From: Sphingobacteriales bacterium
GTDB taxonomy: Bacteria > Bacteroidota > Bacteroidia > Chitinophagales > CAIOSU01
Direction: 5' to 3'
Length of the DNA stretch: 64,000 nucleotides
Assembly (NCBI GenBank): GCA_027483645.1
Contig: JAIXUD010000010.1
Coordinates: 126,001-190,000, forward strand
Shown: positions 1 to 7,903 of the stretch, in pieces
Layout of the letters: every line of letters starts with the position of its first letter
Numbering within the stretch: the first letter of the stretch is position 1
Program-made: the position numbers and the translations under genes
The notes under the pieces: generated by a model
What the model was told of the DNA's origin: nothing
Databases searched by the model: none
Seen by the model: only the letters and a program-made list of their open reading frames with translations

Positions 1-1976
1 CTAACGGGGAAAGCAGGGATGTTAAGGTAAACTCCAATGGTGTAGTGTTCGCAGAAATTAACAGGAAATACTATCGTTCTGACAATGGTATTGATTATAC
101 CCTTATTGGTGGTGGCACTAGTGGTTTCCCTACTACCAATGTAAAGCGTACAGAGTTTGCTGTATCTCCTCAAGATGCCAGCTACGTATATGCAGCAATA
201 TGTAATAATGCTGACGGCCTACGTGGTATTTATCGCTCTATTGATGCCGGGCTAACATGGAAAGCGTATAGCCAAGAGAACTCGACGGTATTTAATCCAT
301 TAGGTTCGCAAGGTGAGTATGATTTGGCTTTTGGTATAAACCCAACTAACAAAGATGAAGTAGTTATCGGTGGTCAGTTAGAACTGTGGAAAGGCGGATT
401 GGATGTTGGCTGGAATTTGATAGCTTATTGGGCACCTGAAAGCCCAACAAATCCATATTATGTGCACGCCGATATGCACGCCATACAATTTGACCCAACC
501 AATTCCGACATCATGTATGTATGCTCTGATGGTGGCATAAGTAAATCATTGAATGCCAATAACCAATTTCCAACATTTACCCCACGCAATAAAAACTATG
601 TTACCACTCAATTTTATCACATGGCGGCTAGCCCAAGTGGTGAGGTAATAGCTGGAGCTCAGGATAACGGTACTGTGTACATCAATTACAAAGGAAACAC
701 AGTTTTCACTGGCCTCGATGTAAATGGTGGTGATGGCGGTTATTGTGCAATTTCGAGCTTGAATCCTGACATCCTTTTCTCTGAATCACAGTTTGGCAAC
801 CTGGAGCGCTCCTTGAACCGTGGTACAAGTTTTGGCGGTGTTTGGGATGCCTTTGCAACCGCGTTGGGTGCAGGTACCGAAGGTTTCTCCCAGTTTATCT
901 CTCCTTATGATCTTTGGGAAGAGCAAACTCAGGTGGTAGATAGTATCATATTCAACCTTACTACTCTTGAAAATGATACGTTTTTCTCTATCAAAAACAA
1001 AGGATACCTCGTGTTCGGTGCTGGTGGTCGTATTCTGTTTACACCCGATGCCTTAGAGTCTGGCGGTATTTACTGGTATACGGCAACCCTTAGCGGCACA
1101 GTGAGCGCGGTTTCTCCAGCGCCAAATGGCGATTTTTATGTGGGCACTACTGGTGGAAATTTATATCTTGTTTCAGGTCTAAAATCAGCAAATTACAATC
1201 GTTCAAATAATACTGTTACTGGAGTAAATCTAAGGTTGCTAAGAGGGTCAAATACCTGGACGGGTACATCTTCACGCTATATCACCTCTATCGGGGTTGA
1301 CCCGCGCAACTCTGCGCACGTGGTGGTTACTTTTGGAGGATATGGCAACCAAACTAACGTTTTTGAAAGCCAAGATGCAGTTGCAAATACACCAGTGTTT
1401 ACGAGCATACAAGGCGACTTACCAAACATGCCTGTTTATGGTGCGGTTATTGATCAATACAACCCCACCAATATTATACTAGGTACCGACTTCGGCCTAT
1501 GGTCTACCATTGGCGGGGGCACTTGGAGCCAAGAGTTGAACGGGCTGTACAATACGCCAATATATAGCGTAATACAAAGGAATCTTTATAACGAAGATTG
1601 CGCCGTGATTTATGCTGCTACTTATGGTCGCGGTATGTTCCGCAGTACTACCCTTACAAGCCTCAACAATTCTAGTTGCAACTTGGCCGCTGGTATTATA
1701 GAAAACAAGCCAGTGACGCTTAATAAGGTTAACCTATATCCTAACCCAGTAAGCGATCAATTGTACTTGGATATGTACTTGGCAAAATCGGGCAAGGTTA
1801 CCGTTCGAATTATTGATTTGCTGGGCCGCGAAGTACTGAAACAAGGCTATGGCAACCAATCAGCTGGCAATATTAAGTTGACAACCAACGTAAATGCATT
1901 GCAAACTGGTGTTTACGTAGTAGCAATCGAAACGGCTTTGGGTATCGATACTAGGCAAATAGTTGTTTCCAAGTAA
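1..1976 (+). CDS. Secreted beta-propeller (BNR/sialidase-like repeat) protein with T9SS C-terminal domain, 5' partial
   Basis: The reading frame is open from the first bases of the window, so the N-terminus lies upstream; the GTG at 45 is only an internal codon. The visible 650 or so residues contain repeated blocks of the BNR/VPS10 kind (for example a YRSIDAGLTW stretch near the start), typical of six- or seven-bladed propellers in large secreted Bacteroidota proteins. The last 80 residues form a type A T9SS sorting domain: an LYPNPVSD motif, a beta-rich segment with IIDLLGREV, then GVYVV and a terminal QIVVSK. The protein is therefore probably exported across the outer membrane by the type IX system and released or attached to the surface. 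Its substrate cannot be told. A strong hairpin terminator follows the stop codon. Confidence 0.85.
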   Translation, partial: NGESRDVKVNSNGVVFAEINRKYYRSDNGIDYTLIGGGTSGFPTTNVKRTEFAVSPQDASYVYAAICNNADGLRGIYRSIDAGLTWKAYSQENSTVFNPLGSQGEYDLAFGINPTNKDEVVIGGQLELWKGGLDVGWNLIAYWAPESPTNPYYVHADMHAIQFDPTNSDIMYVCSDGGISKSLNANNQFPTFTPRNKNYVTTQFYHMAASPSGEVIAGAQDNGTVYINYKGNTVFTGLDVNGGDGGYCAISSLNPDILFSESQFGNLERSLNRGTSFGGVWDAFATALGAGTEGFSQFISPYDLWEEQTQVVDSIIFNLTTLENDTFFSIKNKGYLVFGAGGRILFTPDALESGGIYWYTATLSGTVSAVSPAPNGDFYVGTTGGNLYLVSGLKSANYNRSNNTVTGVNLRLLRGSNTWTGTSSRYITSIGVDPRNSAHVVVTFGGYGNQTNVFESQDAVANTPVFTSIQGDLPNMPVYGAVIDQYNPTNIILGTDFGLWSTIGGGTWSQELNGLYNTPIYSVIQRNLYNEDCAVIYAATYGRGMFRSTTLTSLNNSSCNLAAGIIENKPVTLNKVNLYPNPVSDQLYLDMYLAKSGKVTVRIIDLLGREVLKQGYGNQSAGNIKLTTNVNALQTGVYVVAIETALGIDTRQIVVSK

Positions 1977-1979
1977 GAG

Positions 1980-2132
1980 ATGTGAAATATGGGATATGAA
2001 ATGAGAAATAAGAAATAAACAAAGAGATGGCAGAAGTAATTTTGCCATCTCTTTTTGTTTAAAGCCAGCGCATTTCACATTTCTCATTTCACGTTGCTCA
2101 TTTCACATTTCACATTTCTCATTTCATATTTC
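1980..2132. repeat. Low-complexity GAAATGAGAAATGTGAAATG-type inverted repeat
   Basis: Purine-rich copies (ATGTGAAATAT, GAAATGAGAAAT) lie at 1980-2016. Their reverse complements (ATTTCACATTTCTCATTTC, several times in tandem) lie at 2071-2132, flanking the terminator. The copy block ends just before the start of the next gene at 2140. It looks like an intergenic simple-sequence repeat; no function is evident. Confidence 0.6.
2017..2060 (+). terminator. Rho-independent terminator after the T9SS propeller gene
   Basis: An AAAGAGATGGCA arm pairs perfectly with TGCCATCTCTTT across a 10-base loop. A T-rich tail follows, about 40 bases after the stop codon at 1976. Confidence 0.8.
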
Positions 2133-2139
2133 CCTTCCC

Positions 2140-2805
2140 ATGCGCTTAATTATTTTTGATATTGACGGCACTTTGGCCAATACCGATTATGAAAAAGACA
2201 ATTGCTATGCCGAGGCATTTCAGCAGGTTACTGGGCGCACCCTAGAAGGGTTGGAGTATGCCAGCTGCTACCACATTACCGATTCTGCCATTACTGATCA
2301 CTTTTTCCAGCAAATGCATGGCCGCAACGCCCTGCCAGAGGAGCTAGCGGCCCTCAAATCTTCCTTTCGTGGGGCATTGCAAGCTAAGCAAGCCACGCAT
2401 CCGCAATTCTTTGAAGAGATACCGGGCGCTAGCCATACGTTCAACTATTTAATGGCTCAACCCAACATTCACTTGGGTATTGCGACCGGAGCCTGGAGAG
2501 ACCCTGCCCAGTTTAAGCTAGAAACTATTGGCATACCTGCGAGCCAGGTGCCGTTTGTAGGGGCCGATGATTCGCATTCTAAAGAGGATTCGATAAGGGA
2601 TGTTATAGCATTGGCACGTGCGCAATATGGCGACCACCAGTACCAAGAGATACTGTATGTGGGCGATAGGGTATATGATTGGCAGGTAAGCCAAAAACTC
2701 GGCCTCGGTTTTATTGGGGTTGATTATTTGGGCACGGGCATCTTGAAAAATGCTGGAGTAACAAAAGTGCTTCGCGAGCTTACACCAGAAGATATATTGG
2801 GCTAG
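2140..2805 (+). CDS. HAD-superfamily hydrolase (phosphoglycolate-phosphatase-like)
   Basis: A 221-residue cytosolic protein of usual HAD subfamily IA length. Motif I is [10 protein letters not shown] at residues 5-14 (nucleophile Asp and second Asp both present). A helical cap domain follows (about 17-90). The motif II Thr/Ser is in the GIATGAW stretch near residue 115, and the motif IV acid pair is near GDRVYDWQ around residue 180. These residues are expected to carry out Mg-dependent phosphoester hydrolysis through an aspartyl-phosphate. The substrate is unknown; phosphoglycolate or a nucleotide/sugar phosphate are the usual guesses. The stop codon overlaps that of convergent pdxJ in a CTAG palindrome. 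Confidence 0.85.
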   Translation: MRLIIFDIDGTLANTDYEKDNCYAEAFQQVTGRTLEGLEYASCYHITDSAITDHFFQQMHGRNALPEELAALKSSFRGALQAKQATHPQFFEEIPGASHTFNYLMAQPNIHLGIATGAWRDPAQFKLETIGIPASQVPFVGADDSHSKEDSIRDVIALARAQYGDHQYQEILYVGDRVYDWQVSQKLGLGFIGVDYLGTGILKNAGVTKVLRELTPEDILG

Positions 2806-3527
2806 TCTTGATAAGCACCAAGTTGCTGGCGGTACATACCAATTACATTCTCCAAACCATAATACAGGGCATCCGAAATCAAGGCATGGCCAATGGATAC
2901 TTCCAGCAGGCCAGGCACATGCTGTTTAAAGTACTTCAGGTTATCCAAACTTAAGTCGTGCCCGGCATTTATGCCCAGGCCAAGTTGGTTGGCAAAGCGT
3001 GCGGCATTCACATATTTTTCTACTGCTTTAGCTGGGCTGTGGAAGTAGTTTTGGGCATACGGGCCAGTGTACAATTCAATTCTATCGGCTCCAATAACGG
3101 CTGCCCCTTCAATAAACTGCTCAATAGTATCCACAAAAAGTGAAACACGGATGCCAAATGATTGAAGCTCCTCAATGGTATCTTTCAAAAACTGCTGGTG
3201 CTTAATGGTATCCCAACCTTCTGATGAGGTAAGTACATCAGGGCCATCGGGTACTAGGGTGCATTGCTCTGGCCGTATATCGTGCATCATTTGCAGGAAA
3301 TGGCTGTTTGGGTAGCCTTCTACATTAAACTCTGTTTTTACTACCTGCTTTAAGTCGTATACATCTTTGAATTTAATGTGCCGTTCATCGGGGCGGGGGT
3401 GTACCGTAATGCCATCGGCGCCAAAGCGCTCACAATCTTTGGCTACTTGTACCACATCGGGCACATTGCCGCCACGTCCATTGCGAATGAGGGCTATTTT
3501 GTTGATGTTTACGCTTAGGCGGGTCAT
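2802..3527 (-). CDS. pdxJ: Pyridoxine 5'-phosphate synthase PdxJ
   Basis: A 241-residue TIM barrel that condenses 1-deoxyxylulose 5-phosphate with 3-amino-2-oxopropyl phosphate to make pyridoxine 5'-phosphate (DXP-dependent vitamin B6 pathway). Family signatures are clear: N-terminal [18 protein letters not shown], then [16 protein letters not shown] (phosphate/substrate binding), the GIRVSLFVD strand, the IELYTGPYA segment and [10 protein letters not shown]. The ATG at 3527 was chosen because it matches the usual [10 protein letters not shown] beginning. A longer frame would start at a TTG ten codons upstream inside the promoter. A consensus -7 box lies about 28 bases before the start. Confidence 0.96.
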   Translation of the reverse strand: MTRLSVNINKIALIRNGRGGNVPDVVQVAKDCERFGADGITVHPRPDERHIKFKDVYDLKQVVKTEFNVEGYPNSHFLQMMHDIRPEQCTLVPDGPDVLTSSEGWDTIKHQQFLKDTIEELQSFGIRVSLFVDTIEQFIEGAAVIGADRIELYTGPYAQNYFHSPAKAVEKYVNAARFANQLGLGINAGHDLSLDNLKYFKQHVPGLLEVSIGHALISDALYYGLENVIGMYRQQLGAYQD

Positions 3528-3554
3528 AATAGGTGATGGTTGACAAATGAATAT

Positions 3555-3583
3555 CAAAGATAGGGAAAGGGCAGATTTTACAA
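3555..3583 (-). promoter_or_regulatory. Bacteroidota-type promoter for pdxJ (-33 TTG, -7 TATCTTTG)
   Basis: On the minus strand TATCTTTG occupies 3562-3555 and a TTG occupies 3583-3581, about 21 bases upstream. This matches the TTG / TAnnTTTG consensus of the Bacteroidota primary sigma factor. The start codon at 3527 follows after about 27 bases. Confidence 0.6.
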
Positions 3584-3663
3584 CCTATTGTTAATCACAA
3601 TTACTTCCCGTTTACAATTTAATATACTATCTTACGATTTCATTTTTTATTGAAAAAACTATC

Positions 3664-4992
3664 ATGAAAAAAGCGAAGTTCCTCCTCCTCAGCTTTTGTT
3701 TGTTAAGCTGCCTTCCCAATGCCTTTGCCAACAAAGCGCCAGAAACCTTCATGATGGAGTATAAGCTGCTATACAGCTACACCGAAGACTCGCTGGAGCG
3801 GTTTTGGAAGGCAAACAAAATACCCCAAGTACTAATGCCCGTTGAGAACGCGGTAGATATGTACGAGATAACCTACAAAGGCATGTGGCTTGATAGTAGT
3901 TTTGTAATGGCTAAAGGGGTATTGTACGTTCCCAAGTCTGACCAACCACTTGCCGAGATGGCTTATTGCCATGGCACCCGGATATCGGTAGCGCAAAGTT
4001 ATGGTATACAGGATTTGGAACAGGTAATAACCATGATGCATGCTGCCGATGGATATATATCTTACTTTCCGTTTTACTACGGCCTTGGCGGTGGCGAGAA
4101 AGAGCACATATACCACGATGCCTTTACCGAAGCCATGTCGGTAATATACATGATTAAAGCTTGCAGAGAGATATTGCCCCAGATAAACGTAAAAACCAAT
4201 GGGCAATTATTTCTTACTGGATACTCGCAAGGTGGCCACGCCAGCATGGCTACCCATAAAATGTTAGAAACCAATGCCTTCCCCGATGTGCAGGTAACGG
4301 CATCTTCGCCTATGGCAGGTGCTTATGACCTTACTGGCGTACAGGCGCAAACTATGTTTATTGAGTATGATAGGCCGCACTATTTGCCATATTTGCTTAT
4401 TTCTTACAATTACGCCTATAATGTATGGCCAAATGACATTTATACCGTTTTCAAACCCCCATATGATAAGGACATGGCCAATTACTTTGCCATGCCTAGG
4501 GTTTTTGATTATGGATATTTAGATTCCGTATTACCAAGTATACCTAAGGATATGGTGATTGATAGCTTGATAACCATATTTAAGACGGATACCAATTTTC
4601 TATTTACTGCCAAGCTAAGGCAGAACAACCTATATAACTGGATACCTAAGGCACCCATGCAGTTGTGTGCTTGCTACGGCGACAATGAAGTGCTATACCA
4701 AAACACGGAAGTTGCCTACAACTTCATGCACCCAAAGGCACCCCACGTAAGCAAGCGCGTGTTTGGCAAGCACTTATCTCACAACCCATGCGCGCCAATG
4801 GCTATAGTATATAGCAAAAGCTTTTTTGACAATGTGCGCAAAGGCAAAAAGAAGCCGCATAAGCTTGGTTTTGGCAGAAGCTTCATTATGGCGATAGGAA
4901 TTGCACAAGCTAACACTCAGGCTAAAAAGCACAAAAAAAAGACTGGCAGCGTAGAGAATGACCCTATGGCTGCCAGAAAAGGTAAAAAATAA
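3664..4992 (+). CDS. Secreted alpha/beta-hydrolase (lipase/esterase-like)
   Basis: A 442-residue protein with a Sec signal peptide (MKKAKFLLLSFCLLSCLPNAFA, cleavage near residue 22). The body is an alpha/beta-hydrolase fold. The nucleophile elbow GYSQGG sits near residue 187. An upstream YCHGTR segment may form the oxyanion hole, and the late H in KHLSHNPC is a candidate catalytic histidine. The layout resembles secretory lipase / prolyl-oligopeptidase-like esterases. The last 50 residues are Lys-rich (KKPHKL, KKHKKKTGS, KKGKK) with no sorting domain, so it may be periplasmic. Substrate unknown. Confidence 0.75.
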   Translation: MKKAKFLLLSFCLLSCLPNAFANKAPETFMMEYKLLYSYTEDSLERFWKANKIPQVLMPVENAVDMYEITYKGMWLDSSFVMAKGVLYVPKSDQPLAEMAYCHGTRISVAQSYGIQDLEQVITMMHAADGYISYFPFYYGLGGGEKEHIYHDAFTEAMSVIYMIKACREILPQINVKTNGQLFLTGYSQGGHASMATHKMLETNAFPDVQVTASSPMAGAYDLTGVQAQTMFIEYDRPHYLPYLLISYNYAYNVWPNDIYTVFKPPYDKDMANYFAMPRVFDYGYLDSVLPSIPKDMVIDSLITIFKTDTNFLFTAKLRQNNLYNWIPKAPMQLCACYGDNEVLYQNTEVAYNFMHPKAPHVSKRVFGKHLSHNPCAPMAIVYSKSFFDNVRKGKKKPHKLGFGRSFIMAIGIAQANTQAKKHKKKTGSVENDPMAARKGKK

Positions 4993-5018
4993 AACGTAAA
5001 AAGGTGGAGGGCGGGTTG

Positions 5019-5540
5019 TTAATCAACCAAAGCCCTAACTTTTAGCACTACATCAACCGCGCCAGTAGCTGCGTTGAATGGGGCATCGTTATACATTCTT
5101 ACGAAGAAGGTAAACTGATTTTTCTTGATAATAGGTGCTAAATCGCTAAACTCCGAATCCATAGAGATTTGGGTTACTCCATTAGGAATAACGGTTTGGA
5201 ATGCCGCTTTGGTGGTATCGGTGCCATCAGTAAAAAAGGCTTCTACGTAGCCTGCTGCATCAAAATTGGCACCGGTTGGGCCAGTAATGCGCACTACTAC
5301 GCTTTGGGCTTCAATGCGTTTTACGCTTTCCAGTGTTAGGCCCAGTGTATTTAGTTGGGCTTCGATGCCAGTAGTAATAACGTCTTCGGATATAACAGTA
5401 GTAGCACCTTGTGGCAACGCATTTACCGAAAAGCCTTCAATAGTGAGTGGCACTTCAAACTCTCGTTCAGTTTCGCCATCGGTACAGGCAGTAAAACAAA
5501 TGGCTACAGAAGCCACCATCAGCAAAAGATACTTTTTCAT
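5019..5540 (-). CDS. Predicted lipoprotein, function unknown
   Basis: 173 residues. MKKYLLLMVASVAICFTAC is a lipoprotein signal peptide with the lipobox Cys at residue 19. The mature part (TDGETEREFEVPLTIEGFSV onward) is predicted beta-rich and Thr/Val-rich, ending in a VDVVLKVRALVD strand. It resembles the many small beta-sandwich lipoproteins of Bacteroidota but I do not recognise a named family. It stands alone between two plus-strand genes. Confidence 0.65.
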   Translation of the reverse strand: MKKYLLLMVASVAICFTACTDGETEREFEVPLTIEGFSVNALPQGATTVISEDVITTGIEAQLNTLGLTLESVKRIEAQSVVVRITGPTGANFDAAGYVEAFFTDGTDTTKAAFQTVIPNGVTQISMDSEFSDLAPIIKKNQFTFFVRMYNDAPFNAATGAVDVVLKVRALVD

Positions 5541-5617
5541 AATAGTTGGTTGGTTTTTATGATTAAATTAAGAGTACACTAAAAGTAATAAAACAAAAGC
5601 AGAACTTTTATGTGCTC

Positions 5618-5625
5618 TATCTTTG
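5618..5625 (+). promoter_or_regulatory. -7 box TATCTTTG directly before aat
   Basis: TATCTTTG is followed by CACC and then ATG. The transcript is expected to begin within a few bases of the start codon, so the aat mRNA may be leaderless. Confidence 0.55.
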
Positions 5626-5629
5626 CACC

Positions 5630-6313
5630 ATGCCTATTTTCCGATTGAGTAAAAACCTGTTGTTTCCTGACGTGGAATTGGCTGAGCCTGATGGCTTGAT
5701 AGCGATAGGCGGCGATTTGAGAGCCGAACGGCTGCTGCTGGCCTACACTACTGGCATCTTCCCTTGGTACAATGAAGGCGAACCGATTTTGTGGTGGTCG
5801 CCAAACCCTAGGATGGTTCTTTACCCTGCGGAGCTTAAGGTATCCAACAGTATGAAGCAGGTACTCCGAAGTGGGCGTTATAGGGTAACTTTTGATACCG
5901 ACTTTGCCCAAGTAATAAACAATTGTGCCCAAATGGTGCGAGATGGGCAACCCGGCACGTGGATAGTACCCGATATGATAAAGGCGTATACACGGCTGCA
6001 TGAGTTGGGGTTTGCGCATTCGGTTGAGGTTTGGGAAGGAGATCAAATGGTAGGTGGGCTATATGGTTTAGGTCTGGGCAAAGTCTTTTGTGGCGAATCA
6101 ATGTTTAGCAAGGTAAGCAATGCCAGTAAGGTTGGGTTTATCACCCTGGTGCAGTGGCTTGAAAAACAGGGCTTTCATTTTATTGATTGCCAAACCCATA
6201 CGCCCCATTTGGAAAGCTTAGGCGGTAAACTGATACCTAGGCAGGCCTTTTTAGCCGCCCTTCAGGCGGCGCAAGCTGGTGGTGTAGAACCAGACAGGTG
6301 GGAGTACTTATAA
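5630..6313 (+). CDS. aat: Leucyl/phenylalanyl-tRNA--protein transferase
   Basis: A 227-residue cytosolic enzyme that transfers Leu or Phe from tRNA to N-terminal Arg/Lys, feeding the ClpS/ClpAP N-degron pathway. The family core is intact: LIAIGGDL, then YTTGIFPWYNEGEPILWWSPNPRMVL (GNAT-like active site), GTWIVPDM, HSVEVW, GGLYGLGLGKVFCGESMFS, and FIDCQTHTPHLESLGG. The ATG at 5630 was chosen because the family starts a few residues before the L-FP segment and because the promoter -7 box occupies the bases just upstream. It converges on dprA with a 6-base gap. Confidence 0.96.
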   Translation: MPIFRLSKNLLFPDVELAEPDGLIAIGGDLRAERLLLAYTTGIFPWYNEGEPILWWSPNPRMVLYPAELKVSNSMKQVLRSGRYRVTFDTDFAQVINNCAQMVRDGQPGTWIVPDMIKAYTRLHELGFAHSVEVWEGDQMVGGLYGLGLGKVFCGESMFSKVSNASKVGFITLVQWLEKQGFHFIDCQTHTPHLESLGGKLIPRQAFLAALQAAQAGGVEPDRWEYL

Positions 6314-6319
6314 GGAGTA

Positions 6320-7432
6320 TTAACTAAGCGCATACATTTTACCGGGAAGGGTGCGTACAATACCATTAAGCTCAAGCCCTAACAATGCGGCAGCTACCTG
6401 GCTGGCGGGCATCCGCGCACGAAAGGTGAGCTCATCGATAGCCAGTTGCTTATGCTCTTGCAACAGGTCTATCACCATTTTTTCGTCGGGGCTTAGGTCG
6501 GTAAGTAGTTGCAGTTGGCGGGGTGGGGCAGGGGTGTTTTCGGCATCGGTCCATCGCATTACTTCTAAAAACTCATCCATGCTATCCAGTATGGCCGCGC
6601 GGTTGGTACGTATTAGGTAGTTGCATCCTTCGCTACAAGGCTGGTTTATATTGCCCGGTACGGCAAATACATCCCTATCATAGCTATTGGCCAAGGTAGC
6701 CGTAATCATGCTACCTCCTTTTATCTTGGTTTCCACCACTATGGTGGCATCGCTCATGCCAGCTACAACGCGGTTGCGACGGGGGAAATTCTCCCGGTCT
6801 GGCATCGTACCCGATGGGAACTCGGCAAGCAATCCACCTTGTTCATACATTTTATCGGCAGTGCTTTTGTGTTGAGCGGGGTACAACCTATCCAGCCCAT
6901 GGCCCAGCACGCCCACGGTAGGCAGGCCCTGTTTAAGGGCAGCGCGGTGGGCTATAATATCGATACCATAAGCCATGCCGCTAGTAACCAGTACGTTGTG
7001 GCTTTGTAGCTTGTCAATAATCTGCTCAGTTACCATTTTGCCATAATCGGTAGCGTTGCGGGTGCCTACTATGCCCACTATGCGGTGCATGTTGAGGTCG
7101 GTATTACCTTTATAATATAGCATTACCGGGCTATCGTGGCACTGCAATAGCCGCTTTGGGTAGTCGGAATCAAGATAGAAGAGCGGCTTGATGGCATTTT
7201 TCTCGATAAACTTTAGCTCTTGTGCTGCCCGCTCTAGTGCGTTGCTGTTCATTATCTCACGCGCCCTGGTATCGCCAATGCCCGGTGCTCGTTGCAGTTT
7301 GGCGTGGCTAGCATCAAAAACTTCCTTTACGCCGCCGCAATAGCTCACCAAGCCCTTTACTAGTATATCGCCCACTGATGGTAAAAAAGTGAGGGCTACC
7401 TCATGTAGCAAAGTATCTTTCGTAGTTCCCAT
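6320..7432 (-). CDS. dprA: DNA-processing protein DprA (Smf)
   Basis: A 370-residue single-strand-DNA-binding protein that loads RecA in natural transformation. An N-terminal helix-hairpin-helix-like segment (about 1-80, APGIGDTRA) precedes the Rossmann-fold DNA_processg_A domain. That domain has VGIVGTRNATDYG near residue 118, SGMAYGIDIIAH near 155, VGVLGHGLDRLYP, LLAEFPSGTMPDRENFPRRNRVVAG, and FAVPGNINQPCSEGCNYLI. The last 60 residues form the winged-helix DprA C-terminal domain. All canonical motifs are present, so uptake competence or recombination use is plausible. Confidence 0.96.
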   Translation of the reverse strand: MGTTKDTLLHEVALTFLPSVGDILVKGLVSYCGGVKEVFDASHAKLQRAPGIGDTRAREIMNSNALERAAQELKFIEKNAIKPLFYLDSDYPKRLLQCHDSPVMLYYKGNTDLNMHRIVGIVGTRNATDYGKMVTEQIIDKLQSHNVLVTSGMAYGIDIIAHRAALKQGLPTVGVLGHGLDRLYPAQHKSTADKMYEQGGLLAEFPSGTMPDRENFPRRNRVVAGMSDATIVVETKIKGGSMITATLANSYDRDVFAVPGNINQPCSEGCNYLIRTNRAAILDSMDEFLEVMRWTDAENTPAPPRQLQLLTDLSPDEKMVIDLLQEHKQLAIDELTFRARMPASQVAAALLGLELNGIVRTLPGKMYALS

Positions 7433-7903
7433 TTGGCCGCTAAGCTAAATAAATTAGTTAAAAACTTTAGTATCTACGCTAAAAATTTATTGGGAGCATC
7501 CGGCAAATTTATATCATGGTTTACTGCTCGTTTTTTTTAGTATTTGCACCAGGCTTTTAACGTCCTTAATTCACTATGTTGTTAAGTGGCGATGCCTTAC
7601 TTGTACAATATAGTAGATGCGGTCCCATATAAGTTGCAGCTATCGAAGAATTATGGCCATTTAAGTATACAGGTAATACTGTACTGGCTATTTATCTGGT
7701 CCTCCAAATAGCTTAAGTATTAAGGCTTATGAAGCCCATTAACCGTCCATTTATCTGGAATAGGTAAAATTGCGTAGTATTTTATAGTAAATGGCCATAC
7801 CCCATGTAACCTTCTACGCACAACTACGTATATGCCTTCAGTGGACATTTCAACGGCACATTGAAACGCCCAGCATATATAACTCAACCTCATTCTCAAA
7901 GCC
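7433..7903. other. 470-base intergenic region before the giant repeat protein
   Basis: AT-rich, with no ORF of convincing composition on either strand and no strong hairpin. The word TTTATCTGG occurs twice (about 7688 and 7750). Sequences near TAAAATTGCG (about 7765) and AGTATTTGCACC (about 7540) resemble but do not fit the -7 consensus. The promoter of the 7904 gene should lie here. Confidence 0.4.
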
